From contig NZ_CP163424.1 of NCBI RefSeq assembly GCF_041429795.1, positions 870,001 to 934,000 on the forward strand: a DNA stretch of 64,000 bases, read 5' to 3'. Position 1 is the stretch's first letter, and each line of letters opens with the position of its first letter. Below, piece by piece: positions 46,696 through 55,335 of the stretch. The notes under the pieces were generated by a model. The model ran no database searches. It saw nothing but the letters and a program-made list of their open reading frames with translations, and was not told the origin of the DNA. The DNA is from Algimonas porphyrae (lineage in GTDB: Bacteria; Pseudomonadota; Alphaproteobacteria; Caulobacterales; Maricaulaceae). Made by a program: the position numbers and the translations under genes.

Positions 46696-47406
46696 TCAGC
46701 TTTCGACGGGTGCGGCTGCGACGCGCAAGCGTTGCAGCACGTCCTCGGGACGTGTCTTCAATGACGGGCCGCATCCGGCATCGGCCAGACGGTTGAGGAC
46801 GGACTGACCGGACAGATCGTCCTCGATGTCGGTCAGGACGTCATCCAGCGCGACCGGGTCTTCGGATTTCAGCAGGCGTGACAGCACGGCTTCGCCTTCC
46901 CGGATGGATCCTGAAACGGATTGCTGCCCCGGTGCCGCGCGGTGCAGATGGCTGCCGGCGATGGCCGCGCGTTCGCGCTCGATGCTCTGCGCCGTGATCA
47001 GCCCTTGCCGCAGGGAAATCAGCTGCCGATGGTTGCGCTCGACAGCCAGACGGATGCGCTCCGCCTTGCGGCGCGAACTATCCAGCGTGTTTTCGCGCAA
47101 GCTGCGCTCATCTTCCAGCTGGGCGACCATGACGGCCGCTTCGCGCGCGAGCGCTTCATTCTCCTTTGCCAAGGCCTGACGCGTGCGTTCGGTCAGCTCC
47201 GCAATCTGATCGCCCAGCAGGATCAGGGTATTCTCTTCGGACCGGATTTTCACGACGAGGGCTGCCAGCCCTCGTTTCGCACTGGCATGCCCGGCTTCCG
47301 CTTCGGCGATCTTCTGGCGGATGATCAGCGCCGCATTGCGAGTTTCCAGTGATTGCTCTGCCTGAAGCGCCTTGCCCTGAAAGATGGATCTGAGTGTTCT
47401 ATACAT
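46696..47406 (-). CDS. PspA/IM30-family membrane-stress protein
   Basis: 236 residues from the ATG at 47406, which has GGAG six bases upstream; the ATG at 47418 has no such site. Long amphipathic and coiled-coil helices (MYRTLRSIFQGKALQAEQSL; EALAREAAVMVAQLEDERSLR) match PspA/Vipp1, which coats damaged inner membranes. It lacks the typical PspF/PspBC partners. The divergent TetR gene and three operators between them suggest control by TetR. First gene of a run with yiaA and the sterol-desaturase homologue. Confidence 0.88.
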   Translation of the reverse strand: MYRTLRSIFQGKALQAEQSLETRNAALIIRQKIAEAEAGHASAKRGLAALVVKIRSEENTLILLGDQIAELTERTRQALAKENEALAREAAVMVAQLEDERSLRENTLDSSRRKAERIRLAVERNHRQLISLRQGLITAQSIERERAAIAGSHLHRAAPGQQSVSGSIREGEAVLSRLLKSEDPVALDDVLTDIEDDLSGQSVLNRLADAGCGPSLKTRPEDVLQRLRVAAAPVES

Positions 47407-47420
47407 TGGTGTCTCCATGT

Positions 47421-47491
47421 TTGAACCGTGTTCAATATCACTAGGCAGAAGTTTGAACCGTGTTCAATATGCAATAATGAACGTTGTTCAT
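47421..47491. promoter_or_regulatory. three TGAAC-N3-GTTCA operators between pspA and tetR
   Basis: Identical TTGAACCGTGTTCAA at 47421-47435 and 47453-47467, and ATGAACGTTGTTCAT at 47477-47491. Centres are 32 and 24 bases apart. Each is a near-perfect inverted repeat of TGAAC with a three-base centre. They fill the space between the divergent genes, as expected for a self-regulating TetR protein. Confidence 0.8.
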
Positions 47492-47512
47492 TCAGGAAAG
47501 ATGGGCTAAGGT

Positions 47513-48160
47513 ATGATGATGGAAGAAAAGAGACAGACAGGAGTGCGAGGTCGCAAGGCACCGGACGGCACGCGAGAGCGGGTTATCGCGCTGACCCGTG
47601 ACTTGATGGCTGCGGACGGTCTGTCATCGGTCAAGGCGCGCCCCATTGCGGCATCAGCCGGAGTTTCGGTCGGCACACTCTACAATATGTTCGGTCATCT
47701 GGACGACCTTGTCCGGCTGGCCAATGGCCAGACCTATGATGATCTATTTGCGCATCAGCAGGGCGCGCTGGACCGCGCCCGCAAGGCGATGCAAACGCCC
47801 AGACGGCAGCTCTATACGCTAGCTCATGCCTATCTGGAATGGGTCGGCGATCATCACACGCTCTGGTCCGCGACGCTCGCATTCAATCAAGACCGTATGG
47901 ATAGCGCGCCGAGCTGGTATCGGCAGAAGGAACGCGCCCTGCTGGCCATCATCGAACAGGCGCTGGAAGATTTTCCGATCCGTTTTGACGGAGATAGGCG
48001 TCTTCATACGGCGCGCGCACTCTGGGCGTCGATCCACGGCATCGTGTCGATGGCGATGGGCACGCGCACTCTGCTCTTGCCTGTCGAAGACATCGAGGTT
48101 CAGATCGAAATCGTGGTCGATGCGGTCGCCCGGACCTTGAAAAGTCAGCCGTCCGCATGA
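47513..48160 (+). CDS. TetR-family transcriptional regulator
   Basis: 215 residues; three consecutive ATG codons (47513, 47516, 47519) make the exact start uncertain. The N-terminal HTH is RERVIALTRDLMAADGLSS and VKARPIAASAGVSVGTLYNM, with the recognition helix after GVSVGTLY. The C-terminal ligand domain (TLAHAYLEWVGDHHTLWSAT) is unassigned. It probably represses itself and the divergent PspA-YiaA-hydroxylase genes via the three operators; a lipid or acyl ligand is plausible given the targets. Confidence 0.92.
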   Translation: MMMEEKRQTGVRGRKAPDGTRERVIALTRDLMAADGLSSVKARPIAASAGVSVGTLYNMFGHLDDLVRLANGQTYDDLFAHQQGALDRARKAMQTPRRQLYTLAHAYLEWVGDHHTLWSATLAFNQDRMDSAPSWYRQKERALLAIIEQALEDFPIRFDGDRRLHTARALWASIHGIVSMAMGTRTLLLPVEDIEVQIEIVVDAVARTLKSQPSA

Positions 48161-48218
48161 TTACGCATCGTGACCAGAGCCATCTTCGTTTCGGCGTTTC
48201 AATGAGAGTGTTTCCACA

Positions 48219-48785
48219 ATGAGCATCGCGACACGTAAAGATCAGGCTAGAGACCGGGCACGGGCGCTACGCGCTGGGCTTTCGGCGAATGCGAATGACT
48301 TTGTCCGCTACTGGCCAGGCATGGAGCCCTCCGCCATCATTGCCGGCTATTGGCCGATCAATAGCGAAGTCGATATTCGCCCGCTTCTGCAACGCCTGTC
48401 GGAGTCCCACACTATCGTCTTGCCGGTCACGCCGCGCGACCGGCTCCGGCTCAGCTTTCGCCGCTGGACCCCAGATGCAGCTATGGAAGCCGGGCCGTTC
48501 GGGACGCAACACCCGGTGGGCGAACTCAGCGACGGGGCCGATCCGCTCGTCCCGGACGTCGTTCTGGTGCCGCTTCTGGCCTTTACCCGGCAGGGCGACA
48601 GGCTCGGTTATGGTGGTGGTTATTACGACGCGACACTGGCGGGGCTGAAAACGGAAAAGCCAAGCTTGCGAACCGTCGGCGTGGCTTATGCGGGGCAGAT
48701 GGTCAAAGTCTTGCCGACGGAAAAGACCGATATGCAGCTGGATCACATTCTGACGGAAAACGGCCTGATCACGACTCATGTCTAG
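48219..48785 (+). CDS. 5-formyltetrahydrofolate cyclo-ligase
   Basis: 188 residues. It shows the family motif DRLGYGGGYYDATLAG near residue 128 and PLLAFTRQGDRLG before it; IIAGYWPINSEVD is the substrate part. It converts 5-formyl-THF to methenyl-THF using ATP. Known family names are ygfA/fau/MTHFS. 6S RNA precedes this gene in many bacteria; only 58 bases separate it from tetR, too few for one. It is convergent with the methyltransferase gene. Confidence 0.93.
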   Translation: MSIATRKDQARDRARALRAGLSANANDFVRYWPGMEPSAIIAGYWPINSEVDIRPLLQRLSESHTIVLPVTPRDRLRLSFRRWTPDAAMEAGPFGTQHPVGELSDGADPLVPDVVLVPLLAFTRQGDRLGYGGGYYDATLAGLKTEKPSLRTVGVAYAGQMVKVLPTEKTDMQLDHILTENGLITTHV

Positions 48786-48788
48786 CCG

Positions 48789-49637
48789 CTAGCGGTCGCG
48801 GATCGATTTCAACGCCTCGTTGAGACCGATTTTGGCAGATCCCGGCTTGAGTGGTTTTTGCTGGCTGTCATGCGGTGCCCACCCCGTCATCCAGACGATT
48901 TCCCAACTGATCGGCATCGGCCTGTCTGGCGCGGGGCGAAGCCGCGCTTCGATGTCAGTGATGAGACGCGGCGCAGGTTCCGCGCTGCGATCCGTCAGAG
49001 CATTGCTTAACCCCAGATCACGCAGGTCGCCAGCCAGCGTCTCGATCTGGCGGTAATGCACGGCGAAGCGATCGGAGTCCGTGACGGGAATGGCCAGTCC
49101 GGCATGGCCCAGCAATTGTGCCGCCGCGCGAACTTCGATCATGGGATGGATGCGGGGTGTCGGCGAACCGATCCGGTCCGTATCGATGGCGTAGAGCGTC
49201 TGTCGCAATTCCGTCAGACTGATCCCGCCGATCAGGCAGGCCAGGAACAGACCGTCGGGAATCAGCATGGCGCGCGCCGCCTGCATCCATCCGCCCACCG
49301 TATTCAGTGACTGGATGTGGAACAGGCTGATCACCAGGTCATACGCATCGCCGCCGGGTGTTTCGCGGTAATCGAACTGGGCGAAGCGTTTCGCCACTGG
49401 CAGTCTGTCCAGGATTTGATCGCGCCAGTCGAACGGACCGATCAGGCAGGCCCTCGAAAAAGTCCGGTTCACATCCTGCAGCCGTTCGGACAAATCATCG
49501 ATGGCGCGCTCAAGCAGGAATGGTGTTGCGCGTTGCTGCCGCCGCTTGGCCCGGTCGACCCGCAGGGCTTGCGCCTGTTCGTCGAACAGCACGGTCGGCG
49601 GCGCTTTGCCGTGCGTTTGATCTTGTGTTGCGCTCAT
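48789..49637 (-). CDS. SAM-dependent methyltransferase, NDUFAF5/BioC-like
   Basis: 282 residues from the ATG at 49637; the 53 upstream codons run into the comF gene on the other strand. LFDEQAQALRVDRAKRRQQR and FLLERAIDDLSERLQDVNR at the N-terminus are typical of the NDUFAF5 (C20orf7) branch. YDLVISLFHIQSLNTVGGWM is the post-motif I region, though the glycine-rich motif I is weakened (ACLIGPFDWRD). The mitochondrial homologue hydroxylates a complex I subunit. Role here unproven. Confidence 0.85.
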   Translation of the reverse strand: MSATQDQTHGKAPPTVLFDEQAQALRVDRAKRRQQRATPFLLERAIDDLSERLQDVNRTFSRACLIGPFDWRDQILDRLPVAKRFAQFDYRETPGGDAYDLVISLFHIQSLNTVGGWMQAARAMLIPDGLFLACLIGGISLTELRQTLYAIDTDRIGSPTPRIHPMIEVRAAAQLLGHAGLAIPVTDSDRFAVHYRQIETLAGDLRDLGLSNALTDRSAEPAPRLITDIEARLRPAPDRPMPISWEIVWMTGWAPHDSQQKPLKPGSAKIGLNEALKSIRDR

Positions 49638-49657
49638 GCGGGCGCGATAGTCGGCAA

Positions 49658-50380
49658 ATGGAGGTCTGGCAATCACGACTGCTGAGCATGGGGCGGCTGG
49701 TCGTCGATACGGTTCTGCCGCCGACCGACGATACGGAACTGTTCGCCGCCCTGACGTTTCTGGATGAACCGTGCTGTGCGTCCTGCGGCTATCCATTCGA
49801 TCATCAGGTCGCCGGTATCAGCGCGTTCGATCTGGCTTGCGCCGCCTGTCTGGCGCGCCGACCCGCCTACGCCACGGCGCGGTCGGCGCTGCAGTATGAC
49901 GAGGCCTCGCGCCGCATGATTCTGGCTTTCAAACATGGCGGCCATACGGACCGACTGCACAGTTTTGCCGCGCAGATGCACCGGGCCGGACGAACGGCCC
50001 TGGCCCATGCCGATCTGCTCATTCCCGTCCCGCTGCACCGCACCCGTCTGATCAAGCGGCGCTTCAACCAGTCGGCTCTGCTGGCACGGTCGTTATCAAG
50101 GCGTTGCGGCGTGCCGATGGACGCGCATGCGCTACTGCGCGACCGCCGGACACCGAGCCAGGGCGGATTGTCAGCGGCAGGACGTCGCCGGAATGTTCAA
50201 GGCGCCTTTACGGTCTCCGATCCGGGCAGGGTGGCCGGGCGGCGTCTCGTTCTGATCGATGATGTGATGACGACGGGCGCGACGCTGGAAGCCTGCACAC
50301 GGACTTTGAAACGCGCAGGCGCCACCCGGATTGACACGGTCTGTCTGGCGCGCGTTGTAAAGCCGCTTCCGGCTCCCTAA
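49658..50380 (+). CDS. ComF-family phosphoribosyltransferase-like protein
   Basis: 240 residues from the ATG at 49658. The N-terminal zinc finger has CCASCGYPF and CAACLARRP; the C-terminal PRTase core has VLIDDVMTTGATLEAC, the PRPP motif. The basic DRRTPSQGGLSAAGRRRN segment is typical. Gram-negative ComF/GntX proteins help DNA uptake or nucleotide use. It starts 20 bases from the divergent methyltransferase and leads into grxC. Confidence 0.92.
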   Translation: MEVWQSRLLSMGRLVVDTVLPPTDDTELFAALTFLDEPCCASCGYPFDHQVAGISAFDLACAACLARRPAYATARSALQYDEASRRMILAFKHGGHTDRLHSFAAQMHRAGRTALAHADLLIPVPLHRTRLIKRRFNQSALLARSLSRRCGVPMDAHALLRDRRTPSQGGLSAAGRRRNVQGAFTVSDPGRVAGRRLVLIDDVMTTGATLEACTRTLKRAGATRIDTVCLARVVKPLPAP

Positions 50381-50414
50381 ATGCGCAACGAGATCAAATG
50401 AAAAGGTTCCCGCC

Positions 50415-50675
50415 ATGGCCGCTAAAGTCGAAATGTATACCAAGATGTTCTGCCCTTACTGCATCCGGGCCAAGGCGTTGCTGGAAGGCAAGGGTGTCGA
50501 GATCATCGATTACCCCGCCGCGAACGACAAGGCGAAGCGCGCGGAAATGAATCAGCGTGCCAATGGCCGGAACACGTTCCCGCAAATCTTCATCAACGGG
50601 GAACATGTCGGCGGGTCGGATGATCTGGCCGCGCTGGAACGGGCTGGCAAGCTGGATGCCATGCTGGCTGCCTAG
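50415..50675 (+). CDS. grxC: glutaredoxin 3
   Basis: 86 residues. Active site KMFCPYCIRAKALLEGKG and the GSH-binding TFPQIFINGEHVGGSDDLAA are complete. It reduces disulfides and glutathione adducts. The next gene starts three bases after its stop, forming the unit grxC, nitrilase, DUF1178. Confidence 0.96.
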   Translation: MAAKVEMYTKMFCPYCIRAKALLEGKGVEIIDYPAANDKAKRAEMNQRANGRNTFPQIFINGEHVGGSDDLAALERAGKLDAMLAA

Positions 50676-50678
50676 CGT

Positions 50679-51461
50679 GTGAAAGTCGCGCTCCTGCAAC
50701 TGACTTCCGGCACGGTTCCGGATGCAAATTTCGACGCCGTCGCCGCGTTGCTCCGCAACACGGATGCACGCTTCGTTCTGACGCCGGAAATGACGCCGTT
50801 CTTGGAAAAGGACGCAAAGAAGCTTCGCGTTGGTCTCATCCCGCAAAGCGATATGCTTGCGCCATATCGTGCGCTGGCCAGAGATCGCGACCTCTACTTT
50901 CTGCTGGGATCAGCCGCCGTATTGCGGGATGATGGACAGATCGCGAACCGATCCTTTCTACTCGGTCCGGACGGCGCAGTGATCGCGCAATATGATAAGA
51001 TGCATCTGTTCGAGGCGGCTCTACCCGGCGGTGAAAGCTACCGGGAGAGTGATAGCTACGCCGCAGGGGAGGCGTCCGTCATCGCGCCCGTCGATGATCT
51101 GACGGTCGGCATGTCCATCTGCTACGATCTGCGCTTTCCCGCGCTCTATTCAGATTATGCGCGCAACGGCGTCGATATAATCACCGCGCCGTCAGCCTTC
51201 ACCCGCTCGACCGGGAAGGCGCATTGGGAAACATTGCTGAGAGCGCGCGCAATCGAGAGCGGCGCGTGGGTTCTGGCTCCGGCGCAGGGCGGAACGCATG
51301 AGGATGGGCGTCGTACTTGGGGGCGGACCATGGCGGTCGCGCCTTGGGGCGAGGTCGTCGGTGTGCTTGATCATGACCGACCGGGGCTTCTGGACGTCGA
51401 AATCGACCGCAAAGCTGTCCTCGATGCGCGGGCGCGCATTCCCGCCTGGCGACAACGATGA
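50679..51461 (+). CDS. carbon-nitrogen hydrolase (Nit/omega-amidase type)
   Basis: 260 residues from a GTG. The catalytic triad Glu-Lys-Cys is visible: Glu in FVLTPEMTPFL, Lys in QYDKMHLFEA, Cys in MSICYDLRFPALY. It resembles Nit1 (deaminated-glutathione amidase), which fits its link to grxC. Its stop and the next gene's start overlap as ATGA. Confidence 0.92.
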   Translation: MKVALLQLTSGTVPDANFDAVAALLRNTDARFVLTPEMTPFLEKDAKKLRVGLIPQSDMLAPYRALARDRDLYFLLGSAAVLRDDGQIANRSFLLGPDGAVIAQYDKMHLFEAALPGGESYRESDSYAAGEASVIAPVDDLTVGMSICYDLRFPALYSDYARNGVDIITAPSAFTRSTGKAHWETLLRARAIESGAWVLAPAQGGTHEDGRRTWGRTMAVAPWGEVVGVLDHDRPGLLDVEIDRKAVLDARARIPAWRQR

Positions 51462-51859
51462 TCCGCTACGCGCTGATCTGCGACCGCGACCACAGCTTCG
51501 AAGGCTGGTTCGGGTCCTCCAGCGACTATGATGATCAGCATGCGTCCGGCCTGCTCGTCTGTCCGCAATGCGGTTCCGAACAGGTCGACAAGGCCATCAT
51601 GTCTCCGGCCGTTCGGAGTGCCGACAGGAGCGCACAGATCGCCGACGCGATCCGCAACGAAATCGCGGAAACGTGCGATGATGTCGGCGAAAACTTCACG
51701 GATGAAGCGCGCGCCATGTTCTACGGCGAGAAACCGGAACGCAGCATCTATGGTCAGGCCACGGCCCAACAGGCGAAGGCGTTGCTCGAAGACGGCATTC
51801 CTGCCATGCCTATTCCGCCCGCACTTGATCCGAAACGGGCGAAGAAGAAGCTGAACTAG
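51458..51859 (+). CDS. DUF1178 family protein
   Basis: 133 residues. MIRYALICDRDHSFEGWFGS and LVCPQCGSEQVDKAIM give a likely zinc-binding Cys set (Cys9, then CPQC). The C-terminal LLEDGIPAMPIPPALDP is typical. Function unknown; the family travels with grxC and nitrilase in alphaproteobacteria. Convergent with the succinate-semialdehyde dehydrogenase gene, nine bases apart. Confidence 0.92.
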   Translation: MIRYALICDRDHSFEGWFGSSSDYDDQHASGLLVCPQCGSEQVDKAIMSPAVRSADRSAQIADAIRNEIAETCDDVGENFTDEARAMFYGEKPERSIYGQATAQQAKALLEDGIPAMPIPPALDPKRAKKKLN

Positions 51860-51867
51860 CGCCGGGT

Positions 51868-53232
51868 CTAATCAACCACGCAGGTCTTGATGTTGCAGAA
51901 GGCCAGTAAGCCTTCGCGCGCCAATTCGCGGCCATAGCCACTTACCTTGATGCCGCCGAAGGGCAGGCGGGGATCGGACGCGGTCATGGCATTGACGAAG
52001 GTCGCACCCGATTCGATTTCGGTGAAGACGCGCTCCATTTCGGCCTCGTCCTGCGTGAAGACCGATGATCCCAGACCGAAGGGGGAGTCGTTGGCTAAGG
52101 CGATGGCTTCGTCAAGATCCGAGACCTTGAACAGCATGGCGACCGGGCCGAACATTTCCTCGCTATAGGCGTCCATGTCCTCGGTGACGCCCTCAATGAT
52201 ACCGGGGCGGAACCAAGAGCCCTCTTGGTCGATTGCCTGACCCCCGCAGACGCGCAGCGCGCCTTGGGAGAGTGCATTGTCGACCTGTCCGCACAGTTCC
52301 TCGACGGCTTCGGGATTGACGAGCGGGCCAATATCCGTGTCGTCATACATCGGGTCGCCGATGCGCAACGCCTCGAAGCCGTCTTTCATCCGGTCACGGA
52401 AATCATCATAGATGTCGGCGTGGATGATGAAGCGTTTGGCTGCGATGCAGCTCTGTCCATTATTCTGTGTCCGGGCCTTGATCCCGACTTCGACCGCCTT
52501 GTCCAAATCCGCGCTCGGCATGACGATGAAGGCATCCGATCCGCCCAGTTCCAGTACGGTAGGTTTGATCTCCTGTCCGCAGATACTGGCGACGGACGCG
52601 CCAGCCGGTTCCGATCCGGTCAGAGTTGCGGCGCGGACACGACCATCGCGCAGAATGCGTTCGACCTTGGCGCCGCCGACGAGCAATGCCTGGAACGCGC
52701 CTTCGGGGAAGCCTGCACGGGTGAACAGCATTTCCATCGCCAGCGCGCATTGCGGCACGTTCGACGCGTGTTTCAGCAGGCCCGTATTCCCGGCCATCAG
52801 AGCCGGTGCGGCAAAGCGCATGACCTGCCAGAACGGATAGTTCCACGGCATGACGGCCAGGACGGGACCGATCGGCAGGATGCGGCGAAAGCTGCGCGTC
52901 CGGTCTGTGTCGACGGGCTCGTCGGCCATGATCGCTTCGGCATGGTCGGCATAATAGCGGCAGACCCAGGCGCATTTTTTGGACTCGGCGATCGCCTGGC
53001 TGAGCGGCTTGCCCATTTCCAGCGTCATGATGCGGCCAAACTCGTCCGCATCCGACTCCAGAATATCAGCCGCCTTGTGCATCCAGTCTGCGCGCTCCGC
53101 GAAGCTGCTGTCTTTCAGGGCCTCGAACGCGACAACGGCGCGTGCGATCGCGAGGTCGACCTCGGCATCCGTATGCGGTTCGAACGTTTTCTCGATCTTG
53201 CCGGTGGCAGGATTGGTGGTCGCAATGGGCAT
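51868..53232 (-). CDS. NAD(P)-dependent succinate-semialdehyde dehydrogenase
   Basis: 454 residues, aldehyde dehydrogenase fold. The catalytic Cys is in NNGQSCIAAKRF, the general-base Glu in TVLELGGSDAFIV, and the cofactor loop is GSEPAGASVAS. It opens MPIATTNPATGKIEKTF. It is the last gene of the hpaF-hpaE unit, so it most likely oxidises succinic semialdehyde, the end product of the pathway after HpaI, to succinate. Confidence 0.9.
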   Translation of the reverse strand: MPIATTNPATGKIEKTFEPHTDAEVDLAIARAVVAFEALKDSSFAERADWMHKAADILESDADEFGRIMTLEMGKPLSQAIAESKKCAWVCRYYADHAEAIMADEPVDTDRTRSFRRILPIGPVLAVMPWNYPFWQVMRFAAPALMAGNTGLLKHASNVPQCALAMEMLFTRAGFPEGAFQALLVGGAKVERILRDGRVRAATLTGSEPAGASVASICGQEIKPTVLELGGSDAFIVMPSADLDKAVEVGIKARTQNNGQSCIAAKRFIIHADIYDDFRDRMKDGFEALRIGDPMYDDTDIGPLVNPEAVEELCGQVDNALSQGALRVCGGQAIDQEGSWFRPGIIEGVTEDMDAYSEEMFGPVAMLFKVSDLDEAIALANDSPFGLGSSVFTQDEAEMERVFTEIESGATFVNAMTASDPRLPFGGIKVSGYGRELAREGLLAFCNIKTCVVD

Positions 53233-53241
53233 AATAACTTT

Positions 53242-53817
53242 CTAACGGGTGGGAACGGGTGAGGCGGCAGGCCAGCCTGTATCGCCCGTGCGTTTCAGCG
53301 TCATGCGGAAGGTTTCGACCGGATCCATGCCGTCGCGATTATAGGTGCCGATGGACTCCCACTGATCGCCCTTGACCGTTGCAACATATGACATGACCGC
53401 GCCCGGCCCGGCTGGCAGAGACCATTTGTAGGTCGTGCCATCCAGTTCGATCGGGAATGTGCCTTGGCGCCCACCCGACCAGCTTTTCATATGCCAGCCT
53501 GCGCCGTCAGGTGTCTTCGAAATGATGCCCAGCGCCTGAAACTTCGCAACGCCTTCATCATCATAGCCCGTACCATTGACGACAACGATGTCGCCATTCA
53601 GCATCGGTCCGACCCGTTCAGTCTGTGTCACTTCATAAGGACCCGCCGCCGTTCGACCGCCTGCCGTTCCCACCCATTCGCCGAACAGGAATTCGAACGG
53701 ATGAGCGTCGGCTTCAGATGTCGGCGGTGGCGCCCCGATAGGCGTGGTCTGGGCTGACGCCATGCCGGTGGCGGCGAATAGAGCGAACGTCGCGGCGACG
53801 AGAGTGGTGCGGATCAT
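53242..53817 (-). CDS. secreted DUF1579-like protein in the hpa operon
   Basis: 191 residues with a signal peptide cut after ASA (residue 22). The body has HPFEFLFGEWVGTAGGRTA and ERVGPMLNGDIVVVNGTGYD, which resemble DUF1579 lipocalin-like proteins. It lies three bases after hpaE and nine before the dehydrogenase, so it is in the operon. A periplasmic role in binding pathway substrate is possible but unproven. Confidence 0.8.
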   Translation of the reverse strand: MIRTTLVAATFALFAATGMASAQTTPIGAPPPTSEADAHPFEFLFGEWVGTAGGRTAAGPYEVTQTERVGPMLNGDIVVVNGTGYDDEGVAKFQALGIISKTPDGAGWHMKSWSGGRQGTFPIELDGTTYKWSLPAGPGAVMSYVATVKGDQWESIGTYNRDGMDPVETFRMTLKRTGDTGWPAASPVPTR

Positions 53818-53820
53818 GCG

Positions 53821-55335
53821 TCATCCCTTTCCGAGTTGCGGTACGGTGTGCGTACCGTAAGCATAGCACATGTTTTTCGTCTCCATGTAGAAGTCGAAGG
53901 AATAGTCGCCGCCGTCGCGGCCGATACCCGAGGCTTTCATGCCGCCGAACGGTGCGGGCAGGTGACGGTTGTTCTCGCTATTGACCCAGACCATGCCGGC
54001 TTCCAGCCCTTTGGACATGCGCAGGCCGCGTTCCATGGAATGGGTCCAGACATAGGCGGTCAGGCCGTAATCGACATCATTGCCGATGCGAAGCGCGTCG
54101 GCTTCGTCCTTGAAAGGAATGGCTGTCAGCACGGGGCCGAAAATCTCTTCCTGGGCGATCCGCATATCGTTCGATGCGCCCGTGAACAGAGTCGGCTCGA
54201 CATAGCAGCCTGTGTCGCCATGGCGTTTGCCGCCAATGACCGTCTTTGCACCGTCTTCCTTGGCGATATCGAAATAGCTCAGCACCTTCTCATGGTGGGT
54301 CGGGTGAATGAGCGGGCCGATCTCCGTTTCCGGATCGAGCGGATGGCCGACGGTCAGATTGGCGATCCGGTCCTTCACGCGCGCGGTGAAATCGTCATAG
54401 ATTGTGTCCTGCACGAGCAGGCGCGTCGAACTGGTGCAGCGTTCGCCATTGAGCGAGAATTGCATGAAGACCGCGGCGTCGAGCGCCCGGTCCATATCCG
54501 CATCGTCAAACACGATACAGGGGTTTTTCCCGCCCAGCTCCAAGTGGATACGCTTGAGCGTTGCCGCCGTCTGTCGCTGGATCAATGTACCTGTATGGCT
54601 TTCGCCAACAAAGGCGACGGCCTTGATGTGGCGGTGTTCCGTCAGCGCCTTGCCCGCCCCTTCGCCGAGGCCGTTGACCACGTTCAACACGCCAGCAGGC
54701 AGCCCGGCTTCATGCGCGATTTCGGCCAGGATCATGGCGGAGAAGGGTGAAAACTCGGCTGGTTTCTGAACCACCGTGCAGCCTGCGGCCAAGGCCGGAG
54801 CGATCTTCCATGTGCTAAGCATGAAGGGTGTGTTCCACGGTGTGATCACACCGATGGGCCCCAGCGGCATGCGCGTGGTGACGTTCAGGTGCGTATCGGT
54901 CGGCAAGGCCTGACCATCCATGGCGGACGGAGCCTTGTCAGCAAAAAAGCGGAAATTGGCAGCCCCGCGAATGGCGGCCTTCTTCATGAAACGGATCGGC
55001 TGACCCGTATCGAAGCTTTCGACATGGGCGATTTCGTCTGCGCGCGCTTCGATCCCGTCTGCGACGGCGTGCAGAATGGCACGACGTTGCGACCCGGGCA
55101 TGGCGCGCCAGTTTTGAAACGCGTCCCAGGCGGCATTGGCAGCTTTGTCGATATCGGCCTCGGTCCCGGCCTGCATCTGGCCCAGCGCGCTATTATCGAC
55201 GGGCGTCGTTACATCGACGATCCGGTTCTGGTCTCCGTCGACCCGCTGCCCATTGATGAAGTGTCCGAGCGGCGCATTCGTATAGGGTTTGAGCCAGTTG
55301 CGCGTCTTGGTTTCGAGCGCCGAAAGATCGGTCAT
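53821..55335 (-). CDS. hpaE: 5-carboxymethyl-2-hydroxymuconate semialdehyde dehydrogenase
   Basis: 504 residues from the ATG at 55335; the longer frame upstream is the antisense or out-of-frame part of hpaF. Catalytic Cys in NGERCTSSTRLL, Glu in HLELGGKNPCIVF. GVITPWNTPFMLSTWKIAPAL is typical. It oxidises the ring-cleavage semialdehyde to the diacid. Its ATG overlaps the hpaF TGA (ATGA). hpaF-hpaE-DUF1579-SSADH form one unit. Confidence 0.93.
   Translation of the reverse strand: MTDLSALETKTRNWLKPYTNAPLGHFINGQRVDGDQNRIVDVTTPVDNSALGQMQAGTEADIDKAANAAWDAFQNWRAMPGSQRRAILHAVADGIEARADEIAHVESFDTGQPIRFMKKAAIRGAANFRFFADKAPSAMDGQALPTDTHLNVTTRMPLGPIGVITPWNTPFMLSTWKIAPALAAGCTVVQKPAEFSPFSAMILAEIAHEAGLPAGVLNVVNGLGEGAGKALTEHRHIKAVAFVGESHTGTLIQRQTAATLKRIHLELGGKNPCIVFDDADMDRALDAAVFMQFSLNGERCTSSTRLLVQDTIYDDFTARVKDRIANLTVGHPLDPETEIGPLIHPTHHEKVLSYFDIAKEDGAKTVIGGKRHGDTGCYVEPTLFTGASNDMRIAQEEIFGPVLTAIPFKDEADALRIGNDVDYGLTAYVWTHSMERGLRMSKGLEAGMVWVNSENNRHLPAPFGGMKASGIGRDGGDYSFDFYMETKNMCYAYGTHTVPQLGKG

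Noticed and set aside
48161-48218. 6S RNA upstream of the formyltetrahydrofolate cyclo-ligase gene
   Set aside because: The gap to tetR is only 58 bases, too small for a 6S RNA of about 150-190 bases.
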